Assembly (NCBI RefSeq): GCF_900221005.1
Contig: NZ_OBQI01000002.1
Location: 1-64,000 of the forward strand
From: Blastococcus aggregatus
GTDB lineage: Bacteria > Actinomycetota > Actinomycetes > Mycobacteriales > Geodermatophilaceae
DNA length: 64,000 nt
Direction of reading: 5' to 3'
Numbering within the stretch: position 1 is the stretch's first letter; every line of letters begins with the position of its first letter. The position numbers and the translations under genes were made by a program. The notes under the pieces are model-generated. The model did not search any database. It was given only the letters and a program-made list of their open reading frames with translations, and had not been told where the DNA came from. Shown in pieces: positions 10,700 to 20,209 of the stretch.

Positions 10700-11715
10700 A
10701 GCGCGGTGAGCTGGTCGCGCAGGGTCGCGATCGTCCCCTCGCGGTCGAGGTGCGAGGTGTAGCCGGCGGCCAGGGTGTGCCCACCGCCGCCGAGCTCCAT
10801 CGCCACGCGGGCCAGGTCGGTGCCGCCGCGCGAGCGCATCGAGACCGACCAGGAGCCGTCGTCCTGACCCTTGAGGACGACGGCGACGTCGGCCTCCTCG
10901 GCGGCCCGGACGACGTCCACCAGGGCCTCGAGCTGCTCCCCGGGCAGCCCGTGCTCGGCCGCCTCCGCGGTGCTGGACCAGGTCCACACCAGGCCTCCGC
11001 CGACGTCGGGCTCGAGGACGGCGCGGCCGGTGACCACCGACAGCAGGCCCAGCCAGCCGAACGGCGCGGTGTCGAACAGCCGCCGGCTGATCGCGGCGTG
11101 GTCGATGCCCGTGGCGAGCAGGCGGGCGGCCAGTTCGTGGGTCTGCGGCCGGGTGTTGCCGAACCGGAAGGAGCCGGTGTCGGCGGCCAGCCCGGCATAG
11201 AGGCAGGTCGCCAGCTGCCGGTCGATGGCGACGCCGAGGTCGTCGAGGAGATCGGCCACGAGGGTCACGGTCGCGGGCGCCCCGGGGTCAACCAGGCGGA
11301 GCTCGCCGAAGCCGGGATTGCTGGCGTGGTGGTCGATCACCACGGAGGTGCCCGCACTGTCGAGCAGCACGGCGATCTCGCCGAGCCGGCCCGGCGAGGC
11401 GGCGTCCAGGCTGACGAAGACGTCCGGCGCGGACGGCAGCGCCGACGAGGGCACCAGCCCCTCGGCGCCGGGCAGCCAGCCCAGCGAGGCCGGGAGGGTG
11501 AACTCGCCGGGGAAGGTCGGCAGGACGCGTGCTCCGCGCCGGCGCAGCCCCTCGGCGAGGGCCAGCGTGCTGCCCAGGGCGTCGGCGTCGGGATTCACGT
11601 GTCCGGAGAGGACGACGGTGGCGCGGGACTCGGCGGCCTCGGCCAGGACGCCGGCCACGGTGCGGGACGCCGCAGCCAGGCGTGCGGTGGCCGCGGCGGT
11701 GGGGGGAACGGCCAT
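10696..11715 (-). CDS. nrnA: DHH/DHHA1 phosphoesterase: nanoRNase / pAp phosphatase
   Basis: A 339-residue RecJ-like phosphoesterase. The DHH domain shows SGHVNPDADALGS (DxD metal ligands), VSLDAA and the signature VIDHHASN; the C-terminal DHHA1 domain ends in the GGGGHTLAAGY substrate-binding motif. Family members degrade 2-5 nt RNA oligomers and dephosphorylate 3'-phosphoadenosine 5'-phosphate, and in actinobacteria also c-di-AMP/pApA. It follows rbfA and the small acidic protein at 11719 by three bases, completing an RNA-turnover operon. Confidence 0.93.
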   Translation of the reverse strand: MAVPPTAAATARLAAASRTVAGVLAEAAESRATVVLSGHVNPDADALGSTLALAEGLRRRGARVLPTFPGEFTLPASLGWLPGAEGLVPSSALPSAPDVFVSLDAASPGRLGEIAVLLDSAGTSVVIDHHASNPGFGELRLVDPGAPATVTLVADLLDDLGVAIDRQLATCLYAGLAADTGSFRFGNTRPQTHELAARLLATGIDHAAISRRLFDTAPFGWLGLLSVVTGRAVLEPDVGGGLVWTWSSTAEAAEHGLPGEQLEALVDVVRAAEEADVAVVLKGQDDGSWSVSMRSRGGTDLARVAMELGGGGHTLAAGYTSHLDREGTIATLRDQLTAL

Positions 11716-11718
11716 GGG

Positions 11719-11961
11719 TCAGGCGTCCGGTCCCGGGTCGGCGACCGGCGGAGCGTTCTCCTCCTCGGTGACCGTGCCACCGCCCACCGGGTAGGTGCTG
11801 CCGTCGTCCGGCTCGTCGGCGGCGATGCTGGGCGCCTCGCCGATCTGACCGCGCTTGCCGCCGTCGGTGGGGTCACCGGTGCCGTCGACCTTCTTGTCGC
11901 CCAGCATCGACGTGCCCTGGCCCTCGTCGGGCTCGTACGGGTTCGGGTCGTCCTGACTCAC
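11719..11961 (-). CDS. small acidic, probably disordered protein
   Basis: An 80-residue Asp/Glu/Pro/Gly-rich protein with no membrane segment, no cysteine and no recognised domain. The start GTG overlaps the rbfA stop (GTGA at 11958-11961) and the stop is three bases before nrnA, which supports a real co-translated gene. Composition and length suggest an intrinsically disordered partner. I do not recognise a family. Confidence 0.6.
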   Translation of the reverse strand: MSQDDPNPYEPDEGQGTSMLGDKKVDGTGDPTDGGKRGQIGEAPSIAADEPDDGSTYPVGGGTVTEEENAPPVADPGPDA

Positions 11962-12491
11962 AGCGCACTCCTGGTCCGGGCGGGGAGGTCCTCGGCACCG
12001 TCATCGGCAGGGCCGGACGCGGACGTGTCCTCGGCCGGCACCTCGTGCTCGGCCTCGTCGTCGTCCTCGTCCTCTCCCGGCTTGCGGTAGGGGTCGGCCT
12101 CACCGGCGTACTGGGCACCCTCACGGGCGCGGGCGAGCTCGGCGTCGGCGTGCCGGGCGCGCTCGAGCGCCTCCTCGAGCTCGCGCGCGGTGTCCGGGAC
12201 GATGTCGGCGATGAACTCCAGGGTCGGCACGAACTTGATGCCGGTCTGCTTGCCCACGGTGGAGCGGAGCACGCCGGTGGCGCTGGCCAGGGCGGCGGCG
12301 GAGTCGGCGATCTGCGTCTCGTCGCCGTAGACGGTGTAGAAGATCGTCGCCTCGCGGAGATCGCTGGTCACCCGGGCGTCGGTGACGGTCACCATGCCCA
12401 GTCGCGGGTCCTTGATCGACGTCTCGATCGCAGCGGAGACGATCTGACGGATGCGCACTGCCAGCTTGCGTGCGCGGGCCGGGTCAGCCAT
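11958..12491 (-). CDS. rbfA: 30S ribosome-binding factor RbfA
   Basis: Late 16S rRNA maturation factor that binds the 5' helix of the 30S subunit. Residues 1-120 contain the KH-like core: RKLAVRIRQIVSAAIE, KDPRLGMVTVTDARVTSDLREA and the GIKFVPTLEFI strand. The C-terminal ~55 residues form an acidic, low-complexity tail (EDEDDDEAEHE), longer than in E. coli but common in actinobacteria. It lies downstream of infB and the YlxP-like gene in the usual order. Confidence 0.96.
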   Translation of the reverse strand: MADPARARKLAVRIRQIVSAAIETSIKDPRLGMVTVTDARVTSDLREATIFYTVYGDETQIADSAAALASATGVLRSTVGKQTGIKFVPTLEFIADIVPDTARELEEALERARHADAELARAREGAQYAGEADPYRKPGEDEDDDEAEHEVPAEDTSASGPADDGAEDLPARTRSAL

Positions 12492-12563
12492 GACGGACCT
12501 CCTCGAGAGGGCGCACCGGACGGGTCCGGGGCGCCGGGGCGGACAGGAATCGGGAACAACGGC

Positions 12564-12863
12564 TCAGTCGGTGTCCGAGTGGAGTTGACGGTGCGTCGAC
12601 AGCAGCGTCACCTCCGGCCGCTCGGCCAGCAACCGCTCGCAGGCATCGAGGACGTCGGCCACCTGACCGGCGTCGCCGGACACGGTCGCCAGACCGACCA
12701 GCGCCCTGCGGTGCAGCTCCTGGTCGCCGACCTCGGCGGCGGAGACGGCGAAGCGGCGCCGCAGCTCGGCCACGATCGGCCGCACCACGGCGCGCTTGCC
12801 CTTGAGCGAGTGGACGTCGCCCAGCAGGAGGTCGGCGGTGAGCGTGCCGGTGAACACGCTCAC
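12564..12863 (-). CDS. YlxP-like DUF503 protein
   Basis: A 99-residue protein starting VFTGTLTADLLLGDVHSLKGKRAVVRPI, the DUF503 signature; the middle RRALVGLATVSGD is also characteristic. DUF503 proteins sit between infB and rbfA in many Gram-positive bacteria and are thought to help ribosome biogenesis or translation, but the biochemical role is unsettled. GTG at 12863 is 23 bases after the infB stop. The fold is a small ferredoxin-like domain by analogy. Confidence 0.92.
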   Translation of the reverse strand: MSVFTGTLTADLLLGDVHSLKGKRAVVRPIVAELRRRFAVSAAEVGDQELHRRALVGLATVSGDAGQVADVLDACERLLAERPEVTLLSTHRQLHSDTD

Positions 12864-12885
12864 CGCCTCCCTGCTGCGAACGGAC

Positions 12886-15804
12886 TCAGACGCGCGGGAT
12901 CTCGCGCATCTCGAACGTCTGGATGACGTCCTCGGCCTTGATGTCGTTGAACGACCCCAGGCCGATACCGCACTCGTAGCCCTCGCGGACCTCGGTCGCG
13001 TCGTCCTTGAACCGGCGGAGGGACTCCACCGTCAGGTTGTCGGCGACCACGTTGCCGTCACGGAGCAGACGCGCCTTCGAGTTGCGGACGATCGTCCCGG
13101 AGCGGACCAGCGAACCGGCGACGTTGCCGATCTTGGGAACGCGGAAGACCTCGCGGACCTCCGCGGTCCCGAGCTGGACCTCCTCGTACTCGGGCTTGAG
13201 CATGCCCTTGAGAGCGGCCTCGATCTCGTCGATGGCCTGGTAGATGACCGTGTAGTACCGGACGTCCACACCCTCGCGGTTGGCGAGCTCGGTGGCCTGA
13301 CCCTCGGCCCGGACGTTGAAGCCCAGGACGATGACGTCGTCGGCCAGCGCCAGGTCGATGTCGCTCTTGGTGATGCCACCGACGCCGCGGTGGATGACCC
13401 GCAGCGAGATGTCGTCCCCGACCTCGATCTTCATGAGCGCCTCTTCGAGCGCCTCGACGGTGCCCGAGTTGTCGCCCTTGATGATCAGGTTGAGCTGACG
13501 GTTCTCCTTGAGCGCGGCGTCGAGGTCCTCGAGGCTGATCCGCTTGCGCATGGAGGCGTTCTGCGCGTTGCGGATGCGGGCCTGGCGGCGGTCGGCGATC
13601 TGGCGCGCCGTCCGGTCCTCCTCGACGACCAGGAAGGTGTCGCCGGCACGCGGGACGGAGGTCAGGCCGACGACCTGCACCGGCCGCGACGGCAGGGCTT
13701 CCTTGAGCTTGTTGCCGTGCTCGTCGAGCAGCGACCGGACGCGACCGTAGGCGTCGCCGGCCACGATCGAGTCGCCCTGGCGCAGCGTGCCGCGCTGGAC
13801 GAGCACCGTGGCGACGGGGCCCCGACCCTTGTCCAGCTTGCCCTCGATGACGACACCCTGCGGGTCCTGCTCGGTGTTCGCGCGCAGGTCGAGCGAGGCG
13901 TCCGCGGTCAGCAGGATCGCCGTGAGGAGCTCGTCGAGGCCCTGACGGGTGGTCGCGGAGACGTCGACGAACATCGTGTCGCCGCCGTACTCCTCGGCCA
14001 CCAGCCCGTACTCGGTGAGCTGCTGACGGATCTTGGCGGGGTTGGCCCCCTCCTTGTCGATCTTGTTGACCGCGACCACGATCGGCACCTCGGCGGCCTG
14101 GGCGTGGTTGAGCGCCTCGACCGTCTGCGGCATGACGCCGTCGTCGGCCGCGACCACGAGGACCACGATGTCGGTGACCTTCGCGCCACGGGCACGCATC
14201 GCGGTGAACGACTCGTGACCGGGGGTGTCGATGAAGGTGATCGGCCGCTCGTTGTGCTCCAGCTCGGTGACGATCTGGTAGGCGCCGATGTGCTGGGTGA
14301 TGCCACCGGCCTCCTTCGAGACCACGTTGGCGTGCCGGATGGCGTCGAGCAGCTTGGTCTTTCCGTGGTCGACGTGACCCATGACCGTGACCACCGGCGG
14401 ACGGGACTCCCAGTCGCCCTCTTCGCCCTCTTCGTCGCCGAAGGTGAGGTCGAAGGTCTCCAGCAGCTCGCGGTCCTCGTCCTCGGGGCTCACGACCTGG
14501 ATGACCCAGCCGATCTCGGCACCGAGGAGCTGCAGCGTCTCGTCGTTGACCGACTGCGTCGCGGTGATCATCTCGCCCAGGTGGAACAGGGCGGTGACCA
14601 GCGCGGCCGGCTCGGCGTTGATCCGCTCGGCGAGGTCGGTCAGCGAGGCGCCGCGGGGCAGCCGGACGGTCTGCCCGTTGCCGCGCGGGAGCATGACGCC
14701 GCCCATGCTGGGCGCCGCCATCGAGTCGAATTCCTGACGCCGCTGCTTCTTGCTCTTGCGACCGCGGACCGGGCCGCGACCGCCGGGACGGCCGAAGGCA
14801 CCCGCGGTGGTGGCACCGGAGCCACCACGGCCGCGGCCACGCGGGCCACCGCCACCACGGAAGCCACCACCGGCGGGCGCGCCGGCACCAGGAGCGCCGC
14901 CACCACCGCCGGGGCGGAAGCCGCCGCCGCCGCCGGGACCACCGGGACGACCACCGCCGCCGGGACCACCGGAACGGCCGCCGGGACCACCGGGGCCACC
15001 GGGACGGCCGCCGGCCGGGCGACCGGGAACCATGCCCGGGCTCGGCCGCTGCGGCATCATGCCCGGGTTGGGACGCGGGCCACCGGCACCGGGAGCCGGG
15101 CGGGGACCGCCGGCGCCGGGCGCGGGACGCGGGCCGCCGGGGCCGGGACGCGGTCCACCGGGACCGGCCGCCGGACGAGGACCGCCCGGAGCCGGACGGG
15201 CGCCGGGCGCCGCGGGGCCGGGACGGGGGCCCGCACCGGCGGCGGGAGCGCCGCCGGCCGCAGCGGCCGGAGGTGCGGCCGGGCGGGGGGAGCTGAACGG
15301 GTTGTTGCCGGGACGCGGGGCCGGACGAGGTCCGGGCCGCGGGCCGGCGCCGGCCGGTGCACCGCCGCCGGCCGCAGCCGGACGCGGGGCGGCCGGGCGG
15401 GCCGCCGGGGGCTGCTGCACGGGCGCGGAGGCCGCGGGAGCCTGCTGCGCAGGAGCCGGAGCGGCCGGAGCCGGGGCGGCCGGAGCCGGGGCCTGGGCCG
15501 CCGGAGGCTGCTGCACGGGCGCGGGCGCCTGCGGGGCCGGAGCGGCCGGGCGCGGACCCGGAGCCGGAGCGGACGGACGAGCCGCCGCCGGGCCCGGACG
15601 GGCGGTCACCGGCGCGGGCGCGCTCGGGGTCGCGGCGCCGGTGGCGGCACCGAGGGCCTCGCGGAGCCGACGGGCCACGGGGGCCTCGACGGTCGACGAG
15701 GCGGACTTCACGAACTCGCCCTGCTCCTTGAGCGTGGCGAGCACGGTCTTGCTGTCGACACCGAACTCCTTGGCGAGTTCGTGTACGCGGGCTTTGCCTG
15801 GCAC
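12886..15804 (-). CDS. infB: translation initiation factor IF-2
   Basis: GTPase that places initiator tRNA on the ribosome. The 972-residue protein has an IF2_N domain (residues 1-50, [19 protein letters not shown]), then about 300 residues of Ala/Pro/Gly/Arg low-complexity sequence ([13 protein letters not shown] repeats). The G domain follows with G1 GHVDHGKT, G3 DTPGH and G4 NKID, then domains II-IV. The long disordered N-terminal region is typical of actinobacteria. GTG 15804 gives the canonical [11 protein letters not shown] start. The plus-strand 1019-residue open frame over it is an artefact of GC-rich codon bias. Confidence 0.98.
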   Translation of the reverse strand: MPGKARVHELAKEFGVDSKTVLATLKEQGEFVKSASSTVEAPVARRLREALGAATGAATPSAPAPVTARPGPAAARPSAPAPGPRPAAPAPQAPAPVQQPPAAQAPAPAAPAPAAPAPAQQAPAASAPVQQPPAARPAAPRPAAAGGGAPAGAGPRPGPRPAPRPGNNPFSSPRPAAPPAAAAGGAPAAGAGPRPGPAAPGARPAPGGPRPAAGPGGPRPGPGGPRPAPGAGGPRPAPGAGGPRPNPGMMPQRPSPGMVPGRPAGGRPGGPGGPGGRSGGPGGGGRPGGPGGGGGFRPGGGGGAPGAGAPAGGGFRGGGGPRGRGRGGSGATTAGAFGRPGGRGPVRGRKSKKQRRQEFDSMAAPSMGGVMLPRGNGQTVRLPRGASLTDLAERINAEPAALVTALFHLGEMITATQSVNDETLQLLGAEIGWVIQVVSPEDEDRELLETFDLTFGDEEGEEGDWESRPPVVTVMGHVDHGKTKLLDAIRHANVVSKEAGGITQHIGAYQIVTELEHNERPITFIDTPGHESFTAMRARGAKVTDIVVLVVAADDGVMPQTVEALNHAQAAEVPIVVAVNKIDKEGANPAKIRQQLTEYGLVAEEYGGDTMFVDVSATTRQGLDELLTAILLTADASLDLRANTEQDPQGVVIEGKLDKGRGPVATVLVQRGTLRQGDSIVAGDAYGRVRSLLDEHGNKLKEALPSRPVQVVGLTSVPRAGDTFLVVEEDRTARQIADRRQARIRNAQNASMRKRISLEDLDAALKENRQLNLIIKGDNSGTVEALEEALMKIEVGDDISLRVIHRGVGGITKSDIDLALADDVIVLGFNVRAEGQATELANREGVDVRYYTVIYQAIDEIEAALKGMLKPEYEEVQLGTAEVREVFRVPKIGNVAGSLVRSGTIVRNSKARLLRDGNVVADNLTVESLRRFKDDATEVREGYECGIGLGSFNDIKAEDVIQTFEMREIPRV

Positions 15805-15890
15805 GGGTCTCCTCTTTGTGAGGCCGGCGGCTTGCCCGCTCGACCTCGTCGTTAGTGGCGCATGGTCATCGTGAGAACTTCACGGCTGAG

Positions 15891-16301
15891 TCATCCGACT
15901 TGCGTCCTGTCGACATGCGGACCGGCCGAGTGCCGGTCCGACGTGGAACTTCCGGAAGTGGTGAGCGCGGCACCGCCGCCCTGCTCCACCTCTGTACTGC
16001 TGCCCGTCCGGGTTCGCGTCCCTGCGCCCTCCGAGGAGGATCCGTGGACGTGCTCCCGGAGCGGACCGGCCTCCAGCTGGCTGCCTCCGGGGAGGCGCAG
16101 TGCCCGGTTGAAGGCCCGGCGTCGCTCCGCTGCGAGCAGGCACCCCGGAGTGGGGTGCACCGACGCCCCCCTCCCGGGGAGCCGCCGCCGCGGGTCCGGG
16201 ACCAGGATCCCGGACGAGACGACGACACGCAGCAGATCGGTGACCGGAGCGCGGCGCCGGCAGCCCACACAGGTGCGCACCGGGATCGACGTTTCGGCCA
16301 C
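15891..16301 (-). CDS. YlxR-like DUF448 nucleic-acid-binding protein
   Basis: A 136-residue protein with the YlxR signature PVRTCVGCRRRAP near the N-terminus and LPGRGASVHPTPGCLLAAERRRAFNRAL further on. YlxR proteins bind RNA and have been reported to affect RNase P or transcription in firmicutes. The C-terminal ~55 residues are unrelated low-complexity Ser/Gly/Thr sequence, possibly an out-of-family extension. GTG 16301 is nine bases after the nusA stop. It lies between nusA and infB, the conserved position. Confidence 0.88.
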   Translation of the reverse strand: MAETSIPVRTCVGCRRRAPVTDLLRVVVSSGILVPDPRRRLPGRGASVHPTPGCLLAAERRRAFNRALRLPGGSQLEAGPLREHVHGSSSEGAGTRTRTGSSTEVEQGGGAALTTSGSSTSDRHSAGPHVDRTQVG

Positions 16302-16309
16302 CCTGCACT

Positions 16310-17428
16310 CTAGCGCGTCGTCGGTCCCCGATGTTCCACACGTCGGGGTGGGGGCCGATGAGCGCTCGGCCGTCCCCCCGTGGAGGGAGCCGGCGCACCC
16401 GAGCGCAGCGGCGCCCGGCCCACTCCCGGAGAGGGCTCGGCGGCGGCGTCGTCGGCCTGGGCGTCGCTGCGGATGTCGATCCGGCAACCGGTCAGCCGGG
16501 CGGCGAGACGGGCGTTCTGGCCCTCCTTGCCGATGGCCAGCGACAGCTGGTAGTCCGGGACCACGACCCGCACGGCCTTCGCCTGGGCGTCGACGACGCG
16601 GGCCTCGGTGACGCGGGCCGGGCTCAGCGCCTGGGCCACGTACGTGGCCGGGTCGTCCGACCAGTCGACGATGTCGATCTTCTCGCCGTGCAGCTCGCTC
16701 ATGACGTTGCGCACCCGCTGGCCCATCGGGCCGATGCAGGCGCCCTTGGCATTGAGCCCGGGCACCGTGGTGCGGACGGCGATCTTCGAGCGGGCGCCCG
16801 CCTCCCGGGCCACCGCGACGATCTCGACGCTGCCGTCGGCCACCTCGGGCACCTCGAGGGCGAACAGCTTGCGGACCAGGTGCGGGTGGCTGCGGGAGAC
16901 GGTCACCTGCGGGCCACGGAAGGTGCGGGCCACCGAGACGACGTAGGCCTTGATGCGGCTGCCGTGGGTGTAGTCCTCCCCGGGCACCTGCTCCGTCGAG
17001 GGCAGCACCGCCTCCACCTTGCCGATGTCGATCAGCACCGTGCCCTGCACGTTGCGGCGGTCGTGCGCCTGCACGATGCCGCTGACGATGTCGCCCTCCT
17101 TGCCGGCGTACTCACCGAAGGTCTGCTCGTGCTCGGCGTCGCGCAGCCGCTGCACGATGACCTGCTTGGCGGTGCTGGCGGCGATCCGGCCGAAGTCGGT
17201 GGGCGTGTCGTCCCACTCGCGCACGACCTCGCCGTCGGCACCCAGCTCCTGGGCCAGGACGGCGACCTCGCCGCTCTTGCGGTCCACGTGGACGCGGACG
17301 TGCTTGGCGGCGCCGTCTGCGTGCCGGTAGGCGGTGACCAGGGCGCTCTCGATCGCCTGGATGACCGTGTCGGCGGGGATGCCCTTCTCCCCCACGACCG
17401 CCTTGAGCGCGGTGACGTCGATGTTCAC
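16310..17428 (-). CDS. nusA: transcription elongation/antitermination factor NusA
   Basis: RNA polymerase-binding factor controlling pausing, termination and rRNA antitermination. The 372-residue protein has the N-terminal polymerase-binding domain, an S1 domain ([25 protein letters not shown]) and two KH domains ([14 protein letters not shown] and [18 protein letters not shown]). It lacks the acidic C-terminal repeats of E. coli, as in other actinobacteria, and ends in a Pro/Arg-rich tail. GTG start overlaps the rimP stop (17425-17428). Its boxA ligand may be the rRNA leader seen at the left edge. Confidence 0.97.
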   Translation of the reverse strand: MNIDVTALKAVVGEKGIPADTVIQAIESALVTAYRHADGAAKHVRVHVDRKSGEVAVLAQELGADGEVVREWDDTPTDFGRIAASTAKQVIVQRLRDAEHEQTFGEYAGKEGDIVSGIVQAHDRRNVQGTVLIDIGKVEAVLPSTEQVPGEDYTHGSRIKAYVVSVARTFRGPQVTVSRSHPHLVRKLFALEVPEVADGSVEIVAVAREAGARSKIAVRTTVPGLNAKGACIGPMGQRVRNVMSELHGEKIDIVDWSDDPATYVAQALSPARVTEARVVDAQAKAVRVVVPDYQLSLAIGKEGQNARLAARLTGCRIDIRSDAQADDAAAEPSPGVGRAPLRSGAPAPSTGGRPSAHRPPPRRVEHRGPTTR

Positions 17429-18108
17429 TGTGCTCCTCCTCGCGCCTGGGGCGCGTTCCCCGGCGCGACGTCGTCGTCGAGCTCGGGGTCGTCCATGTCG
17501 TCGTCGATCAGCTCGTCGTCGATCAGTTCGTCGTCGAGCAGGTCGTCCTCATCCGTGTCGGTGCCGGGGACGACGTCGTCCTCCGGGGTGGGGCGGCCGA
17601 ACTCCACCTGCACGCGCCCGTTGCCGAGCTCGGTCCAGGGCACGTGCCGCGGAGTCGGCGGGCGCTTCTTCGCGCCGGGCTTGCCCTGCGCCTCGACCGC
17701 GACCGTCACGCCGCCGTCCTCCACCGCGGTGATGCGGCCGGTGACCTCGTCGCCGGCCGGCCCCACGGTCACGGTCACGAGGCGGCCGAGGTTGCGCCGC
17801 CAGTGCCGCTGCTCGGTGAGCGGCCGGTCGACGCCGGGGCTGGTGACCTCCAGGACGTAGGGCGTGCGGCCCATGCCGTCGTCCTCGCTGTCGAGGACCT
17901 CGGACACCGCGCGGCTGACCTCGGCGATGTCGTCGAGGGTCACCCCGGAGTCCCGGTCGACGACCACCCGGACGACGCTGCGACGGCCCGCGGGGGTGAC
18001 CACGAGCTCCTCGAGGTCGTATCCGGCCCCCTCGACGACGGGCTCGATCCACCCGGCCAGCCGGGCGGCGGCGGGGTCGGTGCGGGCGGTGCTCCGAGAG
18101 GCGGACAC
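17425..18108 (-). CDS. rimP: ribosome maturation factor RimP
   Basis: Needed for 30S subunit maturation. The 227-residue protein has the RimP N-terminal domain ([31 protein letters not shown]) and the motif [14 protein letters not shown] before the C-terminal SH3-like domain. The last ~50 residues are extremely acidic and contain a near-perfect tandem DDELI repeat, an extension beyond the usual ~160-180 residues. First gene of the nusA operon, so a promoter is expected in 18109-18375. The acidic tail may be strain-variable. Confidence 0.95.
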   Translation of the reverse strand: MSASRSTARTDPAAARLAGWIEPVVEGAGYDLEELVVTPAGRRSVVRVVVDRDSGVTLDDIAEVSRAVSEVLDSEDDGMGRTPYVLEVTSPGVDRPLTEQRHWRRNLGRLVTVTVGPAGDEVTGRITAVEDGGVTVAVEAQGKPGAKKRPPTPRHVPWTELGNGRVQVEFGRPTPEDDVVPGTDTDEDDLLDDELIDDELIDDDMDDPELDDDVAPGNAPQARGGAQ

Positions 18109-18375
18109 TGCTACCTCCTCCTGGCTCGGGCGGCCGCAGGGTGCGGTGCGCGTCCCCGGACCCGTTCCGGCACAGCCGGGCGGGGGTTCCGAGGGGAAGA
18201 GGTCAGGTTACCGCCCGGCGCGGGGGCCCGGGACCGGGCACCGGTGCCGCCGCCCGCCCGCTCCGGTGGGGCGCGAGGTGCGGGCGGGACTCCCCTGACC
18301 GGCGGGCCGACGCGGAACTCGCCCGGCGCCGACCGTGCCGACCCCGGCCGCCGACGGCTGCGAGGATGGGCCCCG

Positions 18376-18861
18376 ATGTCCTCCCTCCCTCCCCCCGGCC
18401 CCCGGGGCTTCTCCCGGCGCACGCTGCTGGCCACCTCGGCCGCCGGACTGGCGCTCCTCGCCGCGGGCTGCACCTCGTCCCGGACGGAGCAGCGGGAACG
18501 GGTGACCGGGGAGCAGGCCGACCAGCTGCTGGGCCAGGTCGGCGTGCAGGAGACGCTCGTGGCGGCGTACACGGCGGCCGGCGCCGCCGACCCGGGTCTC
18601 GCCGGGGAGGTCGCGGAGCTCGCCGCCCAGGCCGGCGAGCAGCTCGCGCGGTTGCGGGCAGCGGCCCCGGGGGCGACGCCGTCGGCGGTCTCCCCCGGCT
18701 CGCCGCCCTCCCCGGGCGAGGCCCGCTCGTGGCTGCGCGCGCAGGTCGCCGCGGCGGCCACCTCCCACGCCACCGCCTGCGTGAACCAGTCCGGCGCGCG
18801 GGCCGCGCTGCTCGGCTCGATCTCCGCCGGACTGCGCGGACAGGACGGACGACTGGCATGA
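18376..18861 (+). CDS. lipoprotein with Arg-rich leader, DUF4439 neighbour
   Basis: A 161-residue exported protein. It starts with FSRRTLLATSAAGLALLAAGC, a signal peptide with a twin-arginine-like SRRT stretch and lipobox LAAGC, so Cys at about residue 33 would be lipidated. The rest is Ala-rich and helical and has no metal motif that I can identify. The next gene, a DUF4439 ferritin-like protein, starts 12 bases after its stop; the two helical proteins probably work together. The start was chosen to place the leader at the N-terminus. It is divergent from rimP across 267 gene-free bases. Confidence 0.7.
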   Translation: MSSLPPPGPRGFSRRTLLATSAAGLALLAAGCTSSRTEQRERVTGEQADQLLGQVGVQETLVAAYTAAGAADPGLAGEVAELAAQAGEQLARLRAAAPGATPSAVSPGSPPSPGEARSWLRAQVAAAATSHATACVNQSGARAALLGSISAGLRGQDGRLA

Positions 18862-18873
18862 CGGGAGCCCGGA

Positions 18874-19347
18874 ATGGCTGACGACGGCGCCGACGAGGGC
18901 GCCCAGGACCTGGCCGCGGAGAACGCCGCGCTCGGCCTGGCACTGGAAGCCGCGCACGCCGCGGTCTGGGGCTACGGCGTGGTGGGTGCGGCGCTCGAGC
19001 CGGGGGCGCGGGGCGCGGCGGGCAGCGCCGAGGCCGCCCACCGCGACGTCCGCGACCGGGTGATCACCCTGCTGGCCGAGCGCTCGGTGGAGCCGGCCCC
19101 GGCCGAGGGCGCCTACGCCCTGCCCTTTCCCGTGCTCTCCGCGGTCGACGCGGCGACACTGGCCGTGGTCCTGGAGGACGGCACCGCCACCGCCTGGGTG
19201 CGCGTGCTCGACCAGGCCGCCGGGTCCGGCACCCGCGAGCTGGCCCTCGAGGCGCTCAGCGGCGCCGAGGTGCGCGCCGTGGGCTGGCGGACCGCCGCGG
19301 GCCAGACGCCGGTCACCCGGGCCCTGCCGGGGTTGCCGCCGGGTTGA
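18874..19347 (+). CDS. DUF4439 ferritin-like protein
   Basis: A 157-residue Ala-rich helical protein of the DUF4439 type. Its pattern LALEAAHAAVWGYGVVGA followed by RDRVITLL is characteristic of this actinobacterial ferritin-like family. The AAHAAVWGYG segment would supply a helix-borne Glu/His pair, but the full di-iron ligand set is not obvious. No signal peptide, in contrast to the lipoprotein just upstream. Function is unknown. A hairpin 10 bases after the stop probably ends this two-gene transcript. Confidence 0.75.
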   Translation: MADDGADEGAQDLAAENAALGLALEAAHAAVWGYGVVGAALEPGARGAAGSAEAAHRDVRDRVITLLAERSVEPAPAEGAYALPFPVLSAVDAATLAVVLEDGTATAWVRVLDQAAGSGTRELALEALSGAEVRAVGWRTAAGQTPVTRALPGLPPG

Positions 19348-19357
19348 GCGGTTCGGC

Positions 19358-19376
19358 CGGCGGCTCTGCGCCGCCG
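19358..19376 (+). terminator. terminator-like hairpin after the DUF4439 gene
   Basis: CGGCGGC and GCCGCCG form a perfect 7-bp stem around TCTGC, ten bases past the stop codon, followed by TTG rather than a true U-tract. Moderate support only. Confidence 0.4.
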
Positions 19377-19471
19377 TTGCAGTGGACCTCAAGTGCGGCA
19401 CAAGCGGCCGGTCCCACGCTGCAGGCGACGGGGTACGCACACCCCGTCCCGCCCGCACGAGGAGACCACCC

Positions 19472-20200
19472 ATGAGCCCCATCGCGCACCGCCCCGCCGG
19501 CCCCGCGCTGCTGGACCTGCCCGGCCAGACGTCCGTGGCCGAGGGCCCCCTGGACCTCAACGGCATGTACCTGGCCCACCACGCCTTCCGCCGGGACCTG
19601 GCGTCGTTCGCCCGCGCCGCCGCCGGTACGCCCGTCCCCGAGCGCGAGGTGTGGCGGGCACTGGGCGTCCGGTGGGAGCGCTTCGGTCACGTCCTGCACC
19701 ACCACCACTCCGCCGAGGACGAGGTGCTGTGGCCGCAGCTGCTCGACCTCGTCGATGGCCAGGGCGATGCCGACGGGCGCGCGACGCTGGAGGCCATGGA
19801 GACCGAGCACCACCTCATCGACCCCCTGCTGGCCGGCTGCGCCGAGGGCTTCGCCGCGATGGCCGAGCGCCCGGAGGAGGGAACGCGGCAGCAGCTGGCC
19901 GGGTGCGTCGGCCGGACCCGGGAGGTGCTGGCCCACCACCTGCGTCACGAGGAGGAAGAGGCCCTCCCGATCGTGCAGCGGTTGCTGTCCCAGGAGGGCT
20001 GGGACGCGGTCGAGGAGGCCGCGGGCTCGGGCACGAGCATCCAGCGGATGCGGTTCCTCGTGCCGTGGATCGCCGACGGCCTCACCCGCCCGCAGCTGGA
20101 CGCGGCGTTCGCCAGCGTCGGCAACGTCTTCCGCGTCGTGCTCTGGGGAACCCGGCGCCGCTATGCGCGGGAGACGTCCCTGGCCTTCCGGTTCGCCTGA
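19472..20200 (+). CDS. hemerythrin-like (HHE) domain protein
   Basis: A 242-residue cytosolic protein. His and acidic residues fall in the hemerythrin pattern: MYLAHHAFRRDL, then HVLHHHHSAEDEVLWPQL (HxxxE), ETEHHLIDPLLAG and HHLRHEEEEALPI. These would bind a non-heme di-iron centre that senses or carries O2 or NO. The C-terminal ~60 residues (FLVPWIADGLTRPQLD...FRVVLWGTRRRY) form a conserved extension of this actinobacterial subtype. ATG 19472 has GAGGAGA upstream. It ends nine bases before the convergent PBP gene. Confidence 0.85.
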   Translation: MSPIAHRPAGPALLDLPGQTSVAEGPLDLNGMYLAHHAFRRDLASFARAAAGTPVPEREVWRALGVRWERFGHVLHHHHSAEDEVLWPQLLDLVDGQGDADGRATLEAMETEHHLIDPLLAGCAEGFAAMAERPEEGTRQQLAGCVGRTREVLAHHLRHEEEEALPIVQRLLSQEGWDAVEEAAGSGTSIQRMRFLVPWIADGLTRPQLDAAFASVGNVFRVVLWGTRRRYARETSLAFRFA

Positions 20201-20209
20201 GGGGACACC

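Noticed and set aside
14750-15600. Tandem repeats in infB as a mobile or CRISPR-like repeat
   Set aside because: They encode the Gly/Pro/Arg low-complexity linker of IF-2, normal for actinobacteria.
12796-15855. 1019-residue plus-strand open frame opposite infB
   Set aside because: It is Asp/Leu/Val- then Gly/Thr-rich with no domain, lies exactly antisense to infB, and results from GC-rich codon bias.
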